NCBI RefSeq assembly: GCF_011682045.1
Contig: NZ_VVIW01000014.1
Location: 62,001-126,000 of the forward strand
DNA: 64,000 bases
Reading direction: 5' to 3'
From: Massilia aquatica
GTDB taxonomy: Bacteria; Pseudomonadota; Gammaproteobacteria; Burkholderiales; Burkholderiaceae_D
Shown: positions 1 to 10,155 of the stretch, piece by piece
Layout: every line of letters starts with the position of its first letter
Position numbering within the stretch: the stretch's first letter is position 1
Made by a program: the position numbers and the translations under genes
The notes under the pieces: generated by a model
What the model saw: the letters and a program-made list of their open reading frames with translations, nothing else
What the model was told of the DNA's origin: nothing
The model's database searches: none

Positions 1-693
1 GCGCGCGCGCACCTTGCCGGCGGCGGTGGTCACGATCCAGCCCTCGCCGTCGGCGGCGATGCTGGTGGCCGCGCTGTGTTCATGCACGCGCACGCCGCCC
101 TGCGCCAGCACGCGGGCCAGCCCCTGGGCATACTTAAGGGGATGAAAATGAAAGGCGGCCGGCTCGAACAGGCCGCCGAAATAGCGTTTCGACGCGAGTT
201 TGCCGGCCAGCTGCGCGCTTGAGACGCGCTGCCATTCGACGCCCATGGCGTCCATCATGAAGCGCTGCTGGTCGTCGAGCAGGCGCGCATCGTCGAACCA
301 GTTGGCAAGATACACCCCTTCGTGGCGGGCGTCGCAGTCGATGCCGTATTGGTCGATGCGGCGGCGGATGCGTTCGACCGCATCGAGCGTCATGCGGTAC
401 AGGCTGCGCGCGGCATCGACGCCGATGGCAGCCGCCATGCTGCGCTCACCGCGCGAAAAGCCGCCGAAAACAAAACCGCCGTTGCGTCCCGAGGCCCCGT
501 GGCCGACGCGCCGGGCGTCGAGCAGGACGATGTCGCGCACGCCGCGCTCCATCAGGCCAAGCGCCGTGGCCAGGCCGGCAAAGCCGGCGCCGACGATGCA
601 AACGGCCGCGTCGAGCGGTCCGGCCAGCGGCGCATACGTGTCGCCCGGCGAGGTGGCCCGATAGTAGTCGTGCGCCGCCCGGGCCTCAGGCAT
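1..693 (-). CDS. FAD-dependent oxidoreductase, DAO type (partial)
   Basis: The N-terminal 231 codons of a D-amino-acid-oxidase-type flavoprotein, read from the minus strand; the C-terminus lies outside the window. About 30 residues in comes the Rossmann fingerprint 'VCIVGAGFAGLATALGL' with an acidic residue closing the ADP-binding unit ('LLDARRVG'), followed by 'GASGRNGGFV', a motif typical of puuB/ordL-like oxidoreductases. Such enzymes oxidise amino acids or polyamine derivatives; the substrate cannot be told here. The ATG at 691-693 overlaps the last 8 bases of the LD-carboxypeptidase gene, so the two are probably translationally coupled. Confidence 0.85.
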   Translation of the reverse strand, partial: MPEARAAHDYYRATSPGDTYAPLAGPLDAAVCIVGAGFAGLATALGLMERGVRDIVLLDARRVGHGASGRNGGFVFGGFSRGERSMAAAIGVDAARSLYRMTLDAVERIRRRIDQYGIDCDARHEGVYLANWFDDARLLDDQQRFMMDAMGVEWQRVSSAQLAGKLASKRYFGGLFEPAAFHFHPLKYAQGLARVLAQGGVRVHEHSAATSIAADGEGWIVTTAAGKVRAR

Positions 694-1603
694 GCGCGAT
701 GGTCGGATAGCCGCTCATGGTCAGCGTGAAGCCGGCGCAGTCGGAGACCAGCTGCGCCTGCGCGCCGAAGGGAATCGTCACGCGCTGCGCCATGTGCCCG
801 AACTGCAGGCCCGTAAGCACGGGAATCGGCAGATTGGCGCGCAGGTAGGCCAGCATGGCGGCAAAATCGTAGCCATTGTCGGCCGGCGTGAGGCGGTAGC
901 CCGAAAAGTCGCCCAGGACCAGGGCCTTCTGGCGCGCCAGCACGCCCGACTGCAGCAGTTGCAGCAGCATGCGTTCGACCCGGTAGGGGTGCTCGTTGAT
1001 GTCTTCCACAAAAACGATGCCGTCGTCGATGTGCGCGAACCACTCGGTGCCCATGAGCGAAATGAGCATGGCCAGGTTGCCGCCCCAGATCGTGCCATCG
1101 ACCTCCAGATCGGGATTATCGGGCGCGCAGGCGCGGATGACATGGCGCGGGCCTTGCAGGCAGCGCCAGAAATCGTGCTGCGTGAAGGCCACCGGTTCGG
1201 CGGCGCCGAAGTCGCTGTAGAGCATCGGCCCGGCATAGCTTTGCGCGCCGGTCTGCGCCATCAGGCCCATATGGAAGGCGGTAAAGTCGCTGTAGCCGAC
1301 AAAGATCTTGCCGCTGTCAGCCATGCGCGCGAAATCGATGCGCGGCAGCAGGCGCGTGAGGCCGTACTGGCCGCGCAGCGCCATCACCACCTGTATCTGC
1401 GGGTCGCTGGCGGCGGCGTTGAGCTGGGCCAGGCGCGCGTCGTCGGTGCCGCCGAAGCGCTGGAACACCTTGTCGGCCTCGAAGTAGTTGTGCACCGTGT
1501 GGCCCTGCGCGACGAGGGAGCCGATGCCGCGTTCGATGGCGGCGTTGTCGCTGCCAAAGCCGCTTGGCGCAACGATGGCGATGCCGATGGGGGGTATGTT
1601 CAC
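686..1603 (-). CDS. ldcA: LD-carboxypeptidase (muramoyltetrapeptide carboxypeptidase), S66 family
   Basis: A 305-aa cytoplasmic serine peptidase that removes the terminal D-Ala from recycled murein tetrapeptides. The S66 catalytic triad is readable: Ser105 in 'FVGYSDFTAF', Glu200 in 'IVFVEDINEH' and His270 in 'LQFGHMAQRV', positions that match the E. coli LdcA triad almost exactly. The start is a GTG at 1603 that overlaps the stop of the upstream hydrolase (GTGA), and its own end overlaps the FAD oxidoreductase start. The three genes therefore form a tight minus-strand operon. Length is normal for the family. Confidence 0.93.
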   Translation of the reverse strand: MNIPPIGIAIVAPSGFGSDNAAIERGIGSLVAQGHTVHNYFEADKVFQRFGGTDDARLAQLNAAASDPQIQVVMALRGQYGLTRLLPRIDFARMADSGKIFVGYSDFTAFHMGLMAQTGAQSYAGPMLYSDFGAAEPVAFTQHDFWRCLQGPRHVIRACAPDNPDLEVDGTIWGGNLAMLISLMGTEWFAHIDDGIVFVEDINEHPYRVERMLLQLLQSGVLARQKALVLGDFSGYRLTPADNGYDFAAMLAYLRANLPIPVLTGLQFGHMAQRVTIPFGAQAQLVSDCAGFTLTMSGYPTIAHA

Positions 1604-2526
1604 TGTTTTTCGAAAAGCCGCGCTGTGGAGTCGGGGCTTATCTTACCGTGCGCGTGCTCATCGATCAAGGCGAGCAGGCGCTCGATCAGCTGCGGCGGCA
1701 GGTCGTGGCCCATGCCTTCGATGACTTCGAGGCGCGCGCCGGGCACCAGGCGCGCCGTGTCTTCGCCGCAGGCCGGCGGCACCAGCGGATCGGCCGCGCC
1801 GTGAATGACCAGCGTGCGCGCGCGGATCGATTTGAGCAGTTCGCTGCGGTCGCCCGTGGCCACGATGGCGATCAGCTGGCGCGCCAGCCCGCCCGGCGAC
1901 AGGTTGCGCTTGATCGAGCGCGCGATGCGTTCGCGCAGCAGGCGTTCGGGAGTGGGATAGGCGGGGCTGCCGATGACGCGCATGGTGTGCACCATGTGGT
2001 TGATCAGGCTCTCCAGATCGCGCAGCTTGCGCGGTGGGCGCATCAGCAGCGCGCGCGCTTCCTTGCTCGGGCCGCTCTGGCCGCGCCGTCCGCTGTCGGA
2101 CATGATGGAGGTCAGGCTCCGGACGCGGTCGGGATGCCGCGCCGCCAGGATCTGCGCGATCATGCCGCCCATGGAGGCGCCCACTACATGGGCGCGCGCG
2201 ATGCCGAGGGTATTGAGCAGGCCGAGCGCGTCGGCGGCCATGTCGGACAAGGTGTAGCTGCTGCGCTGCGGCCAGCGCAGCAGGCGCTTGAGCCAGGCCA
2301 GCGGCAGGCTGGGCGTACCGGCGTGGTCGAATTTGGTGGACAGGCCGCTGTCGCGGTTGTCAAAGCGGATGACGTAGAAACCGAGGTCGACCAGGCCTTC
2401 GACGAAGTCGTCGGGCCAGGCGGTCAGTTGCATGCCCAGGCCCATGATCAGCAGCAGCGGCGTGTCCTTGGGGTCGCCTGCTGTTTCGTAGGCGATCCGG
2501 ATCCCGTTGGCGGTCAGAATAGGCAT
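1600..2526 (-). CDS. alpha/beta hydrolase
   Basis: A 308-aa alpha/beta-hydrolase-fold protein. The lid-less core is recognisable: 'LLLIMGLGMQ' oxyanion region, nucleophile elbow 'VVGASMGGMIAQ' (G-x-S-x-G), acid in 'VIHGAADPLVPP' and His in 'EGMGHDLPPQ'. The region 'FDNRDSGLS' is typical of hydrolases annotated as aclacinomycin methylesterase-like; the substrate is unknown. The frame is open further upstream to 2748, but that extension runs through a dispersed repeat and encodes unconserved sequence, so the ATG at 2526 is preferred. It is the first gene of a three-gene overlapping operon with ldcA. Confidence 0.88.
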   Translation of the reverse strand: MPILTANGIRIAYETAGDPKDTPLLLIMGLGMQLTAWPDDFVEGLVDLGFYVIRFDNRDSGLSTKFDHAGTPSLPLAWLKRLLRWPQRSSYTLSDMAADALGLLNTLGIARAHVVGASMGGMIAQILAARHPDRVRSLTSIMSDSGRRGQSGPSKEARALLMRPPRKLRDLESLINHMVHTMRVIGSPAYPTPERLLRERIARSIKRNLSPGGLARQLIAIVATGDRSELLKSIRARTLVIHGAADPLVPPACGEDTARLVPGARLEVIEGMGHDLPPQLIERLLALIDEHAHGKISPDSTARLFEKQ

Positions 2527-2708
2527 GCTCAGGCTGGAGACGAGTAATTGGTTAAGTCGCGCGATACGCGCCATGCATGCGCAACAACAAGACCGCATGC
2601 ACTGACCCGATTGAGCATACCATTTTTGCGGGACGACAGGCATACCGTGCGTGCGGGCATGCCGGGGGCCGTCGTTCGCGCCCAGGGCTGACTGCCGCAC
2701 ATTGAACC

Positions 2709-2737
2709 TGGGTTCCCGCCTGCGCGGGAAAGATGGC
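2709..2737. repeat. dispersed palindromic repeat remnant
   Basis: Contains the palindrome 'TTCCCGCCTGCGCGGGAA' with the usual AAGATGG-type flank. In translation such elements give 'FPRRREP' or 'SRLRGKDG', a hallmark of short intergenic repeats scattered in many beta- and gammaproteobacteria. It lies between the hydrolase and tadA and could also act as a weak transcript hairpin. Only one copy was noticed in this window. Confidence 0.55.
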
Positions 2738-2778
2738 TTTCCGGCCATTCGTGCTGCCTGCTACCGGTTGGCGAGGCG

Positions 2779-3727
<949 letters not shown>

Positions 3728-3735
3728 GAAGTGCT

Positions 3736-4371
3736 TTAAGGTATCTGTAAAAGTTTATGGGTTTGCAAGCTCAGCTTCCACTTGGGATTGCGCTTGCAGG
3801 TCTCGATGGCGAGACGGGTGTTGTGTTCGCCCAGCGGGCCGTCCATCGGCTGCACGAAGAAATTCTCGAAATCGAGCTTTTCATAGGCGCCCAGGTCCTG
3901 GTGGGTCTGGGGAATGACCACTTTGAGCTCATTGCCCTTTTCCACCACCAGCTTGGACCCCATCTTGGGGCTGACGCAGATCCAGTCGACCCCGGGCGGC
4001 ACCGCCAAGGTGCCGTTGGTTTCGATGGCGATCTCGAAGCCGACGCCATGCATCGCGTCGATCAGCGCGGCGTCGAGCTGCAACAGCGGCTCGCCGCCGG
4101 TGAAGACCACGTACTTGCTTTGCGGGTAGGAAGCCGGCCACAGGCTGTCGATCAGCGCGGCCAGGGCCGCGCCATTGGCAAACTTGCCACCACGTTCGCC
4201 ATCGGTGCCGACAAAATCGGTGTCGCAGAAGGTGCAGGTGGCGCTGGCGCGGTCGCTTTCGCGTCCGGTCCACAGGTTGCAACCCGAGAAACGGCAAAAC
4301 ACGGCGGGACGGCCCGCATGCGCGCCCTCTCCCTGCAGGGTGTAGAAAATCTCTTTAATGCTGTAAGTCAC
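3736..4371 (-). CDS. queE: 7-carboxy-7-deazaguanine synthase QueE (radical SAM)
   Basis: A 211-aa radical SAM enzyme forming 7-carboxy-7-deazaguanine from 6-carboxytetrahydropterin. The N-terminus 'EIFYTLQGEGAHAGRPAVF' is diagnostic. The Fe-S cysteines are Cys31, Cys46 and Cys49, giving CX14CX2C rather than the classical CX3CX2C; this enlarged cluster loop is known from Burkholderia QueE. Downstream 'FTGGEPLLQ' binds SAM. It is the first gene of queE-queD-tadA; queC and queF are not in the window. No preQ1 riboswitch-like structure was apparent upstream. Confidence 0.95.
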   Translation of the reverse strand: MTYSIKEIFYTLQGEGAHAGRPAVFCRFSGCNLWTGRESDRASATCTFCDTDFVGTDGERGGKFANGAALAALIDSLWPASYPQSKYVVFTGGEPLLQLDAALIDAMHGVGFEIAIETNGTLAVPPGVDWICVSPKMGSKLVVEKGNELKVVIPQTHQDLGAYEKLDFENFFVQPMDGPLGEHNTRLAIETCKRNPKWKLSLQTHKLLQIP

Positions 4372-4591
4372 TTGATTGTCCTAATCGTCAACCCTCCATT
4401 ATAGCAAGGTCGCGTGGGGCACCTGGAAATCACTAAAAATGATGCCGATACTACAGATAAATTCCCGAATGAAATAGAGTTGATCCGTGACAATATCGTT
4501 AGTGATGACGGGGAGTAACTTGATCAAGGTCAGCTTGCACTTGCCAGCTTGTCTTATCGGCTTGTCTTATCAGTTTACTCGGAAGGACCTC

Positions 4592-5434
4592 ATGCAAATT
4601 ACGCCCACCGCCCTCCTCGCCCTGTTCTGGATGCTGTTCATCGGCTGGGGATTTTATGCCTTGCTGCAACGCCATCTGCGCCTGGACGACCAGCTGGTCG
4701 ACACCGAAGCGCAGCTGGCCGTCGAACGCCACGCGCGCGCCGTGGCCGAACTGGCGCTTGCCAACACCCATTTGTCGCTGTGCCAGGCCACCAAGCAGCA
4801 GGAAACCGTGCGCGAAAGCGAACGCCAGCGCATCGCGCGCGACATTCACGACGACCTTGGGCAGAATCTGCTGGCGCTCAAGATCGACCTGCAGTTGATG
4901 CACGTGAGCACCACCGGCGCCCATCCGCTGATCACGAAAAAAATCGACGGCATGATCGGCAATCTCGACAACACCATCAAATCCTTGCGCGCCATTATTT
5001 ACGATCTGCGCCCGATCGTGCTGGAAGCGGGCTTCCAGAGCGCGATGGAGTGGCAACTGAGCGAATTTACCCGCATGCACGGCATCCGCCATGCCTTCAC
5101 CGCCGACCCCGACGCGCTGCATGCGCCCGAGGACGCCGAACGCGACGCAATGCTGTACCGCATCGCGCAGGAAGCGCTGTCGAACGTGGCGCGCCATGCC
5201 CATGCCACCGAGGTCGACATCAAGCTGCAACGCTTCGGCAACATGCTGACCCTGCGCGTGCAGGACAACGGGGTCGGCATGGTGGAAATTGGCAACGGGC
5301 GCGGCTGCGGCCTGCCCGGCATGCGCGAGCGGGTGCGCGCCATCGGCGGCTGCTTCGCCATCGACAGCCTGCCCGGCAGCGGCGTGGTGCTGTCGGTGTC
5401 CATCCCCTTGACGGTTGCGTTTGCCGCACACTGA
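4592..5434 (+). CDS. sensor histidine kinase, NarL/DegS type (HisKA_3)
   Basis: A 280-aa membrane-tethered histidine kinase. One N-terminal transmembrane segment (about residues 5-25) is followed by a coiled-coil linker, the HisKA_3 dimerisation domain with phosphoacceptor His86 in 'RIARDIHDDLGQNLLA', and an HATPase_c domain with 'AQEALSNVARHA' (N box), 'VQDNGVGM' and 'GCGLPGMRERV'. There is no obvious periplasmic sensor, so it probably senses in or near the membrane. The ATG at 4592 has GGAAGGA 4 nt upstream and was preferred to the in-frame start at 4487. No cognate LuxR-type regulator is adjacent. Confidence 0.88.
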   Translation: MQITPTALLALFWMLFIGWGFYALLQRHLRLDDQLVDTEAQLAVERHARAVAELALANTHLSLCQATKQQETVRESERQRIARDIHDDLGQNLLALKIDLQLMHVSTTGAHPLITKKIDGMIGNLDNTIKSLRAIIYDLRPIVLEAGFQSAMEWQLSEFTRMHGIRHAFTADPDALHAPEDAERDAMLYRIAQEALSNVARHAHATEVDIKLQRFGNMLTLRVQDNGVGMVEIGNGRGCGLPGMRERVRAIGGCFAIDSLPGSGVVLSVSIPLTVAFAAH

Positions 5435-5563
5435 AGACCGATCACGCTCACCCTTGTGCTTTATCAATAGAAGCGCCGTGCCCCACGGGCAAAATTAAGT
5501 CTTGTCGGCAGTCAATATTTTGCCTTCAAGATATTGTCAGGAACTATTTCACAGGGGCGGCAC

Positions 5564-6607
5564 ATGATGAGCACGATGACAGTCCAGGGCGCAAGCGCGC
5601 AGGCCGCACCGGAACAGGGCCACGCGTTTGCCTACAAGCTCATGGAGATGCTGGCCGTTCCCGCATTTGTGCTGGATAAGGAGCGGCGGGTGATCATCTG
5701 GAACCGGGCCTGCGAGCGCCTGACCGGCGTGGCGGCGGAGGAAGTGCTGGGTACGCGCGACCACTGGCAGAGTTTTTACCAGGAAGCGCGGCCGACCCTG
5801 GCCGACCTGGTGGTGCAGGATCGCGGCGACGAGCTCGATTCGCTGTATCCGCAGGTGGCCAAGAGCTGCCATGTGGCCGGCCAGCTCGGGGCGGAAAGCT
5901 GGTGCGACATGCCGCGTTTCGGGCAGCGGCGCTACCTGGCCGTCGATGCCATCCCCATCCTTGGCGAGCACGGCAGGCTGGAAGCGGTGGTGCAGACCCT
6001 GCGCGACATCACCGACGAAAAGGCGGCCCAGGTCGCGCTGGAACAACTGGCCACGCTCGACGGCCTGACCGGGCTGGCCAACCGGCGCTGTTTCGACAAC
6101 ACCCTGGGCGCCGAGTGGTCGCGCGCGCTGCGCCAGCAGCAGCCGCTGTCCTTGCTGATGGTCGATGTCGACAATTTCAAGGCGTACAACGATGCCAACG
6201 GGCATCTGGGCGGTGACGAATGCCTGAAGCGCATCGCCATTGCCGTATCGAGCGAAATGCGGGCCAACGACCTGGTGGCGCGCTATGGCGGCGAGGAATT
6301 CGCGGTGATCTTGCCGAACCAGTCGCTCAAGGGCGCGGCCATCGTGGCCGAGCGCATCCGGTGCCGGGTCGAGCGGCTCAAGGTGCCGAACGGACGCGGC
6401 GACAATGAGCATGTCACGGTGAGCATCGGCGCGGCCACTGCGATTGCCTCGTCCGACACCAGCGCCTGCCAGCTGGTGGCGACGGCGGACGCGGCCCTGT
6501 ACCGCGCCAAGCACATGGGCCGCAACCGCATCAGCCTGCCGGCGACCGAGGCCGACATCATCGCCAGCGCGCGTCCGGACAGCCATTCCGCCATCAACGC
6601 CGGCTGA
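5564..6607 (+). CDS. PAS domain diguanylate cyclase
   Basis: A 347-aa cytoplasmic protein with a PAS domain (about residues 25-150) and a GGDEF domain (about 160-330). The active-site signature is GGEEF (242-246), a catalytically competent variant. RAND at 233-236, five residues before it, matches the RxxD allosteric product-binding I-site. The protein should therefore make c-di-GMP from two GTP under feedback control. The ATG at 5564 follows a GGGGCGG Shine-Dalgarno; the frame is open from a TTG at 5534. The gene is monocistronic, followed by a repeat-bearing hairpin. Confidence 0.92.
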   Translation: MMSTMTVQGASAQAAPEQGHAFAYKLMEMLAVPAFVLDKERRVIIWNRACERLTGVAAEEVLGTRDHWQSFYQEARPTLADLVVQDRGDELDSLYPQVAKSCHVAGQLGAESWCDMPRFGQRRYLAVDAIPILGEHGRLEAVVQTLRDITDEKAAQVALEQLATLDGLTGLANRRCFDNTLGAEWSRALRQQQPLSLLMVDVDNFKAYNDANGHLGGDECLKRIAIAVSSEMRANDLVARYGGEEFAVILPNQSLKGAAIVAERIRCRVERLKVPNGRGDNEHVTVSIGAATAIASSDTSACQLVATADAALYRAKHMGRNRISLPATEADIIASARPDSHSAINAG

Positions 6608-6612
6608 GTTCG

Positions 6613-6681
6613 TGTCCACTGCGGTGCCTACCGCCGTGCCTACCGCCGTGCCTACCGCCGTGCCTGTCACCGCAGTGGACA
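6613..6681. repeat. 14-bp inverted repeat enclosing three 12-bp tandem repeats
   Basis: Perfect inverted arms at 6613-6626 (TGTCCACTGCGGTG) and 6668-6681 enclose three exact copies of CCTACCGCCGTG (6627-6662) and a 5-nt tail. The structure starts a few bases after the diguanylate cyclase stop codon. It could act as a transcript-end hairpin, although there is no U-tract, or as a mobile-repeat relic. The 12-bp period suggests replication slippage within the loop. Confidence 0.85.
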
Positions 6682-6772
6682 TGTCAAAGCAGGTGTATGC
6701 ACAAATTTCCGCTGTTCTTTCTGGTCCGATTCTTTTATCCTGCGGCTACTATTTTTAGCCTCAGGAGACAAT

Positions 6773-9688
6773 GTGTCGAAACTCATCCCGATCAGCCTGC
6801 TTGCCCTGCCCGCGTTCGCCATGAACGCGCTGGCGGCCGCACCAGCGGCGCCAGCCGGCAAAGCCGATGTGCTTCCGTTTAAAGCCACCGAAAAAACCCT
6901 GGCCAACGGCCTGAAAATCATCGTCGTCCCGACCGGTTTTCCGAACCTGGTGTCCGTGCAGATTCCCGTGCAGACCGGTTCGCGCAACGAGATCGAACCC
7001 GGCAAATCGGGCTTTGCGCACTTTTTCGAGCACATGATGTTTCGCGGCACCAAAGCCTATCCGCCTGAAAAATACCAGGACGTGATCACCAAGTCGGGCG
7101 CGCGCCAGAATGCCTACACCAGCGACGACCTGACCAATTACCACACCACCTTCGCCAAGGAAGACCTGGAAACCATCCTCAAGGTCGAGGCCGACCGTTT
7201 CCAGAGCCTGTCGTATGGCGAAGATGCGTTCAAGACCGAATCGCGCGCCGTGCTGGGCGAGTACAACAAGAACAGCGCCAATCCGATGTCCAAGCTGTTC
7301 GAAGTGCAGCGCGACGCCGCCTATACCACGCATACGTACAAGCACACCACCATGGGTTTCATCAAGGACATCGAGGACATGCCAAACCAGTATGCCTACT
7401 CGAAAGTGTTTTTCGACCGCTGGTATCGCCCGGAACGCACCACCTTGATCATCGCCGGCGACGTCGAGCCGCAAAAAGCCATCGCCCTGGTCGAGAAATA
7501 CTGGAGCAAATGGCAGAAAGGCAGTTACAAGAGCGAGGTACCGGTGGAGCCGGCCGCGCGCGGGGCGCTCTACAAGCACGTACCATGGCCGACCCAGACG
7601 CTGCCGTTCGTCACCGTGGGTTTTCGCGCACCGGCGTTTTCCGCCACCGCCAAGGATCACGCCGCCCTGTCGATGCTGCTCTCGCTCTCGTTCGGCCGCA
7701 CCTCGCCGCTCTACAAGCGGCTGGTGCAGGATGAACAGAGGGTCGACCAGTTCAGCGACTACACCCCTGGCCGGGTCGACCCGAGCCTGGCGACCATCAT
7801 CGCGCGCGTGAAAAAGATGGAAGACACCGTCTATGTGCGCGACCAGATCATGCAAACCATCGCGCATCTGCGCACCGTGCAGGTGACCGAGCAGGCACTG
7901 GCGGACGCCAAGTCGGCCCAGAAATACGGCCTGATCCGCTCGCTCGACAATACCGAGCAGATCGCCGGCACCCTGGCGTCGTATGTGCACTACAACCGTT
8001 CCTACGGCACGCTCAACCAGTTCTACCGCGTCATGGACAGCCTGACCCCGGCCGACCTGCTGGCGGCTGCCCGTCAATACCTGGTCGATGACGGCATGAT
8101 CGTCACCACCCTGTCGAACCAGCCCCTGCCGGAAACGATGGCCAGCTTGCCCAAGCTGACCACCCTGGCCGCGAACACCACCGTGATGCCGGCAGTGAAC
8201 GCTGCGCCGCAAGCGACGCCAGCCCGGACCACGCCGGCGCCAGCGACCGGCGCCGAAGCCAAGGTCGAGGTACTGGTGCAAAAATCGGCCTTGCCGCAAA
8301 TCCGCTTCAAGCTGTTGTTCGCGGCCGGTTCCGCGCACGATCCAAAAGGCAAGGAAGGCCTGGCGGCGCTGACCGCCATGATGGTGGCCTCGGCCGGATC
8401 GAGCGAGCGCAAGATCGACGAAGTGACCAAGGCCCTGTTCCCGCTGGCCGGCTCGTTCAGCGAGCAGACCGACAAGGAAATGACCACCTTCACCGGTTCG
8501 ATCCACAAGGATAACTGGAGCAAGTACATGGCTGTGGCCATGCCGCAGCTGGTCGCGCCGGGCTTTCGCGAGGAAGATTTCCGCCGCCTCAAGGATTCCC
8601 TCAAAAACGCCCTGCTGGTGGACTTGAAGGACAATAACGAGGAAGAACTGGGCAAGGAACGCCTGCAAACCAATGTGTTTGCCGGCACGGCCTACGACCA
8701 TCCTGTGCTCGGCACCGCCAGGGGCATCGACGCGATCACCCTGGACGACGTGAAGGATTTCTACAAGAAAGCCTACACCCAGGGCTCGGTGCGGGTTGGC
8801 ATCTCGGGCGATGTATCGGATGAGATGACGGCCGCGCTCAAGCAGGCGCTGGCGAAGCTGCCGGCCGGCCCGGGCTTGCCCGTCACCACCGCGCCGCTGG
8901 CAAAGATGCCGAACGGCCTGGAAGTGGAGATCATCGAGAAAAACACGCGCGCAACCGCCCTCTCGTTCGGCTTGCCGATCGAGGTGCGCCGTGGCCATCC
9001 GGACTTCCCGGCACTGTGGCTGGCCAAGACCTTCCTCGGCGAACACCGCGCCTCGAATGCCTACCTGTACCAGCGCATCCGCGAACTGCGCGGCATGAAC
9101 TATGGCGATTACACCTATATCGAAGCTTTCCCGCGCGGCATGTTCCAGTTCTTCCCGAACCCGAACGTCGGCCGCAAGGGCCAGTTGTTCGAAGTGTGGA
9201 TTCGCCCGGTCGCGCCGGACAATGCCCATATGGCGCTGCGTATCGCGCTCACCGAGCTCGACAAGGTAATCCAGCAGGGACTGACCCAGGAACAGTTCGA
9301 GATCACGCGCGGCTACCTGATGAAAAACGTGTTCGTGATGACCGCCACGCAGGACCAGTACCTTGGTTACGCGCTCGACTCGCAGTGGTACGGCACGCCC
9401 GAGTTCACCAGGATGATGCGTGACGGCCTGGGCAAGCTGACCCTGGCCGACCTGAACGCCGCTATCAAAAAGCACCTGTCGACCAAGAACCTGTCGCTCG
9501 TGTTCATTACCAAGGATGCCGCCGGGCTGAAAGAAAAACTGGTGAGCGATGCAGTGTCGACGATCAAGTATGACGGCAACAAGCCGCAGAGCTTGCTCGA
9601 TGAAGACAAGGTCATCGGCAGCATGAAGCTCAACATCAAGCCGGAGGCGGTCAGGATTACGCCAGCCAGCGCGGTGTTTGCCGAATAA
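6773..9688 (+). CDS. secreted M16 family zinc metallopeptidase (two-domain)
   Basis: A 971-aa insulinase/pitrilysin-family peptidase. A signal peptide ending near residue 22 ('NALAAAPA') points to the periplasm. The N-terminal M16 half has the inverted zinc motif His83-Phe-Phe-Glu86-His87 and the distal zinc Glu in 'TESRAVLGEYNK'. The second half (about 490-930, starting 'VLVQKSALPQIRFKLLF') lacks HxxEH and is the usual non-catalytic partner. Active and inactive subunits are thus fused, as in pitrilysin-like and PqqL-like proteins. The start is GTG at 6773 with AGGAG 5 nt upstream; an ATG at 6771 is out of frame. Confidence 0.92.
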   Translation: MSKLIPISLLALPAFAMNALAAAPAAPAGKADVLPFKATEKTLANGLKIIVVPTGFPNLVSVQIPVQTGSRNEIEPGKSGFAHFFEHMMFRGTKAYPPEKYQDVITKSGARQNAYTSDDLTNYHTTFAKEDLETILKVEADRFQSLSYGEDAFKTESRAVLGEYNKNSANPMSKLFEVQRDAAYTTHTYKHTTMGFIKDIEDMPNQYAYSKVFFDRWYRPERTTLIIAGDVEPQKAIALVEKYWSKWQKGSYKSEVPVEPAARGALYKHVPWPTQTLPFVTVGFRAPAFSATAKDHAALSMLLSLSFGRTSPLYKRLVQDEQRVDQFSDYTPGRVDPSLATIIARVKKMEDTVYVRDQIMQTIAHLRTVQVTEQALADAKSAQKYGLIRSLDNTEQIAGTLASYVHYNRSYGTLNQFYRVMDSLTPADLLAAARQYLVDDGMIVTTLSNQPLPETMASLPKLTTLAANTTVMPAVNAAPQATPARTTPAPATGAEAKVEVLVQKSALPQIRFKLLFAAGSAHDPKGKEGLAALTAMMVASAGSSERKIDEVTKALFPLAGSFSEQTDKEMTTFTGSIHKDNWSKYMAVAMPQLVAPGFREEDFRRLKDSLKNALLVDLKDNNEEELGKERLQTNVFAGTAYDHPVLGTARGIDAITLDDVKDFYKKAYTQGSVRVGISGDVSDEMTAALKQALAKLPAGPGLPVTTAPLAKMPNGLEVEIIEKNTRATALSFGLPIEVRRGHPDFPALWLAKTFLGEHRASNAYLYQRIRELRGMNYGDYTYIEAFPRGMFQFFPNPNVGRKGQLFEVWIRPVAPDNAHMALRIALTELDKVIQQGLTQEQFEITRGYLMKNVFVMTATQDQYLGYALDSQWYGTPEFTRMMRDGLGKLTLADLNAAIKKHLSTKNLSLVFITKDAAGLKEKLVSDAVSTIKYDGNKPQSLLDEDKVIGSMKLNIKPEAVRITPASAVFAE

Positions 9689-10155
9689 AAGCAGTCACAG
9701 GGCGTATGCTGGCGCGGATCGTTAAGGAAGCACTGATCCATGCGTGTTTTCGGCGGTTTCGCCAGCTATTGCCGACATGACCATCGCGCAAAGTTGATCG
9801 CCTTTTTTCAGGCTGACAGCGGCCGATTTTCAAGAAGATTTACTGGGTCCCTGGCGCCTTGCGGCGCTCAGGGCACGCTTCGGGTTCGGTTGTCAGCGCC
9901 CGCATTTCATATCCACCGCCACTAGCGGCGATTCATTTCAACCTCGCTTGTCCGCTGCTGTCATGCTGCCAGATGCTGACCTGCCGCCACGCACCTGGCC
10001 GGCCTATCGCGCAGGTTTCATGTCGGGAAACCTTACACAAGACGCAACATCAATGATCGCAATCCCGGTTAAGGCGTTGATCTATATCGTTTGTTTTGAA
10101 GCGGCATGGAAATTGCTCAAGTGGTAAGCATTCCAACCACTTTCCGATACCCGCC
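9689..10155. other. intergenic stretch, no gene supported
   Basis: This 467-bp gap contains only short open frames (for example 9740-9925 and 9859-10056) without Shine-Dalgarno sequences or recognisable motifs. Composition is less GC-rich than the flanks near 10,030-10,130, which fits a promoter region for the PEP-CTERM gene. No terminator-like hairpin with a U-tract was found. Confidence 0.5.

Noticed and set aside
6627-6662. CRISPR-like array
   Set aside because: The 12-bp units are directly adjacent with no spacers and lie in a hairpin loop.
6761-9475. A 904-codon minus-strand frame opposite the M16 peptidase
   Set aside because: The plus-strand frame has a signal peptide and the HxxEH motif; the minus-strand product has no recognisable features.
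9740-10056. Two short ORFs after the M16 peptidase
   Set aside because: No ribosome-binding site, motif or conserved pattern; treated as intergenic.
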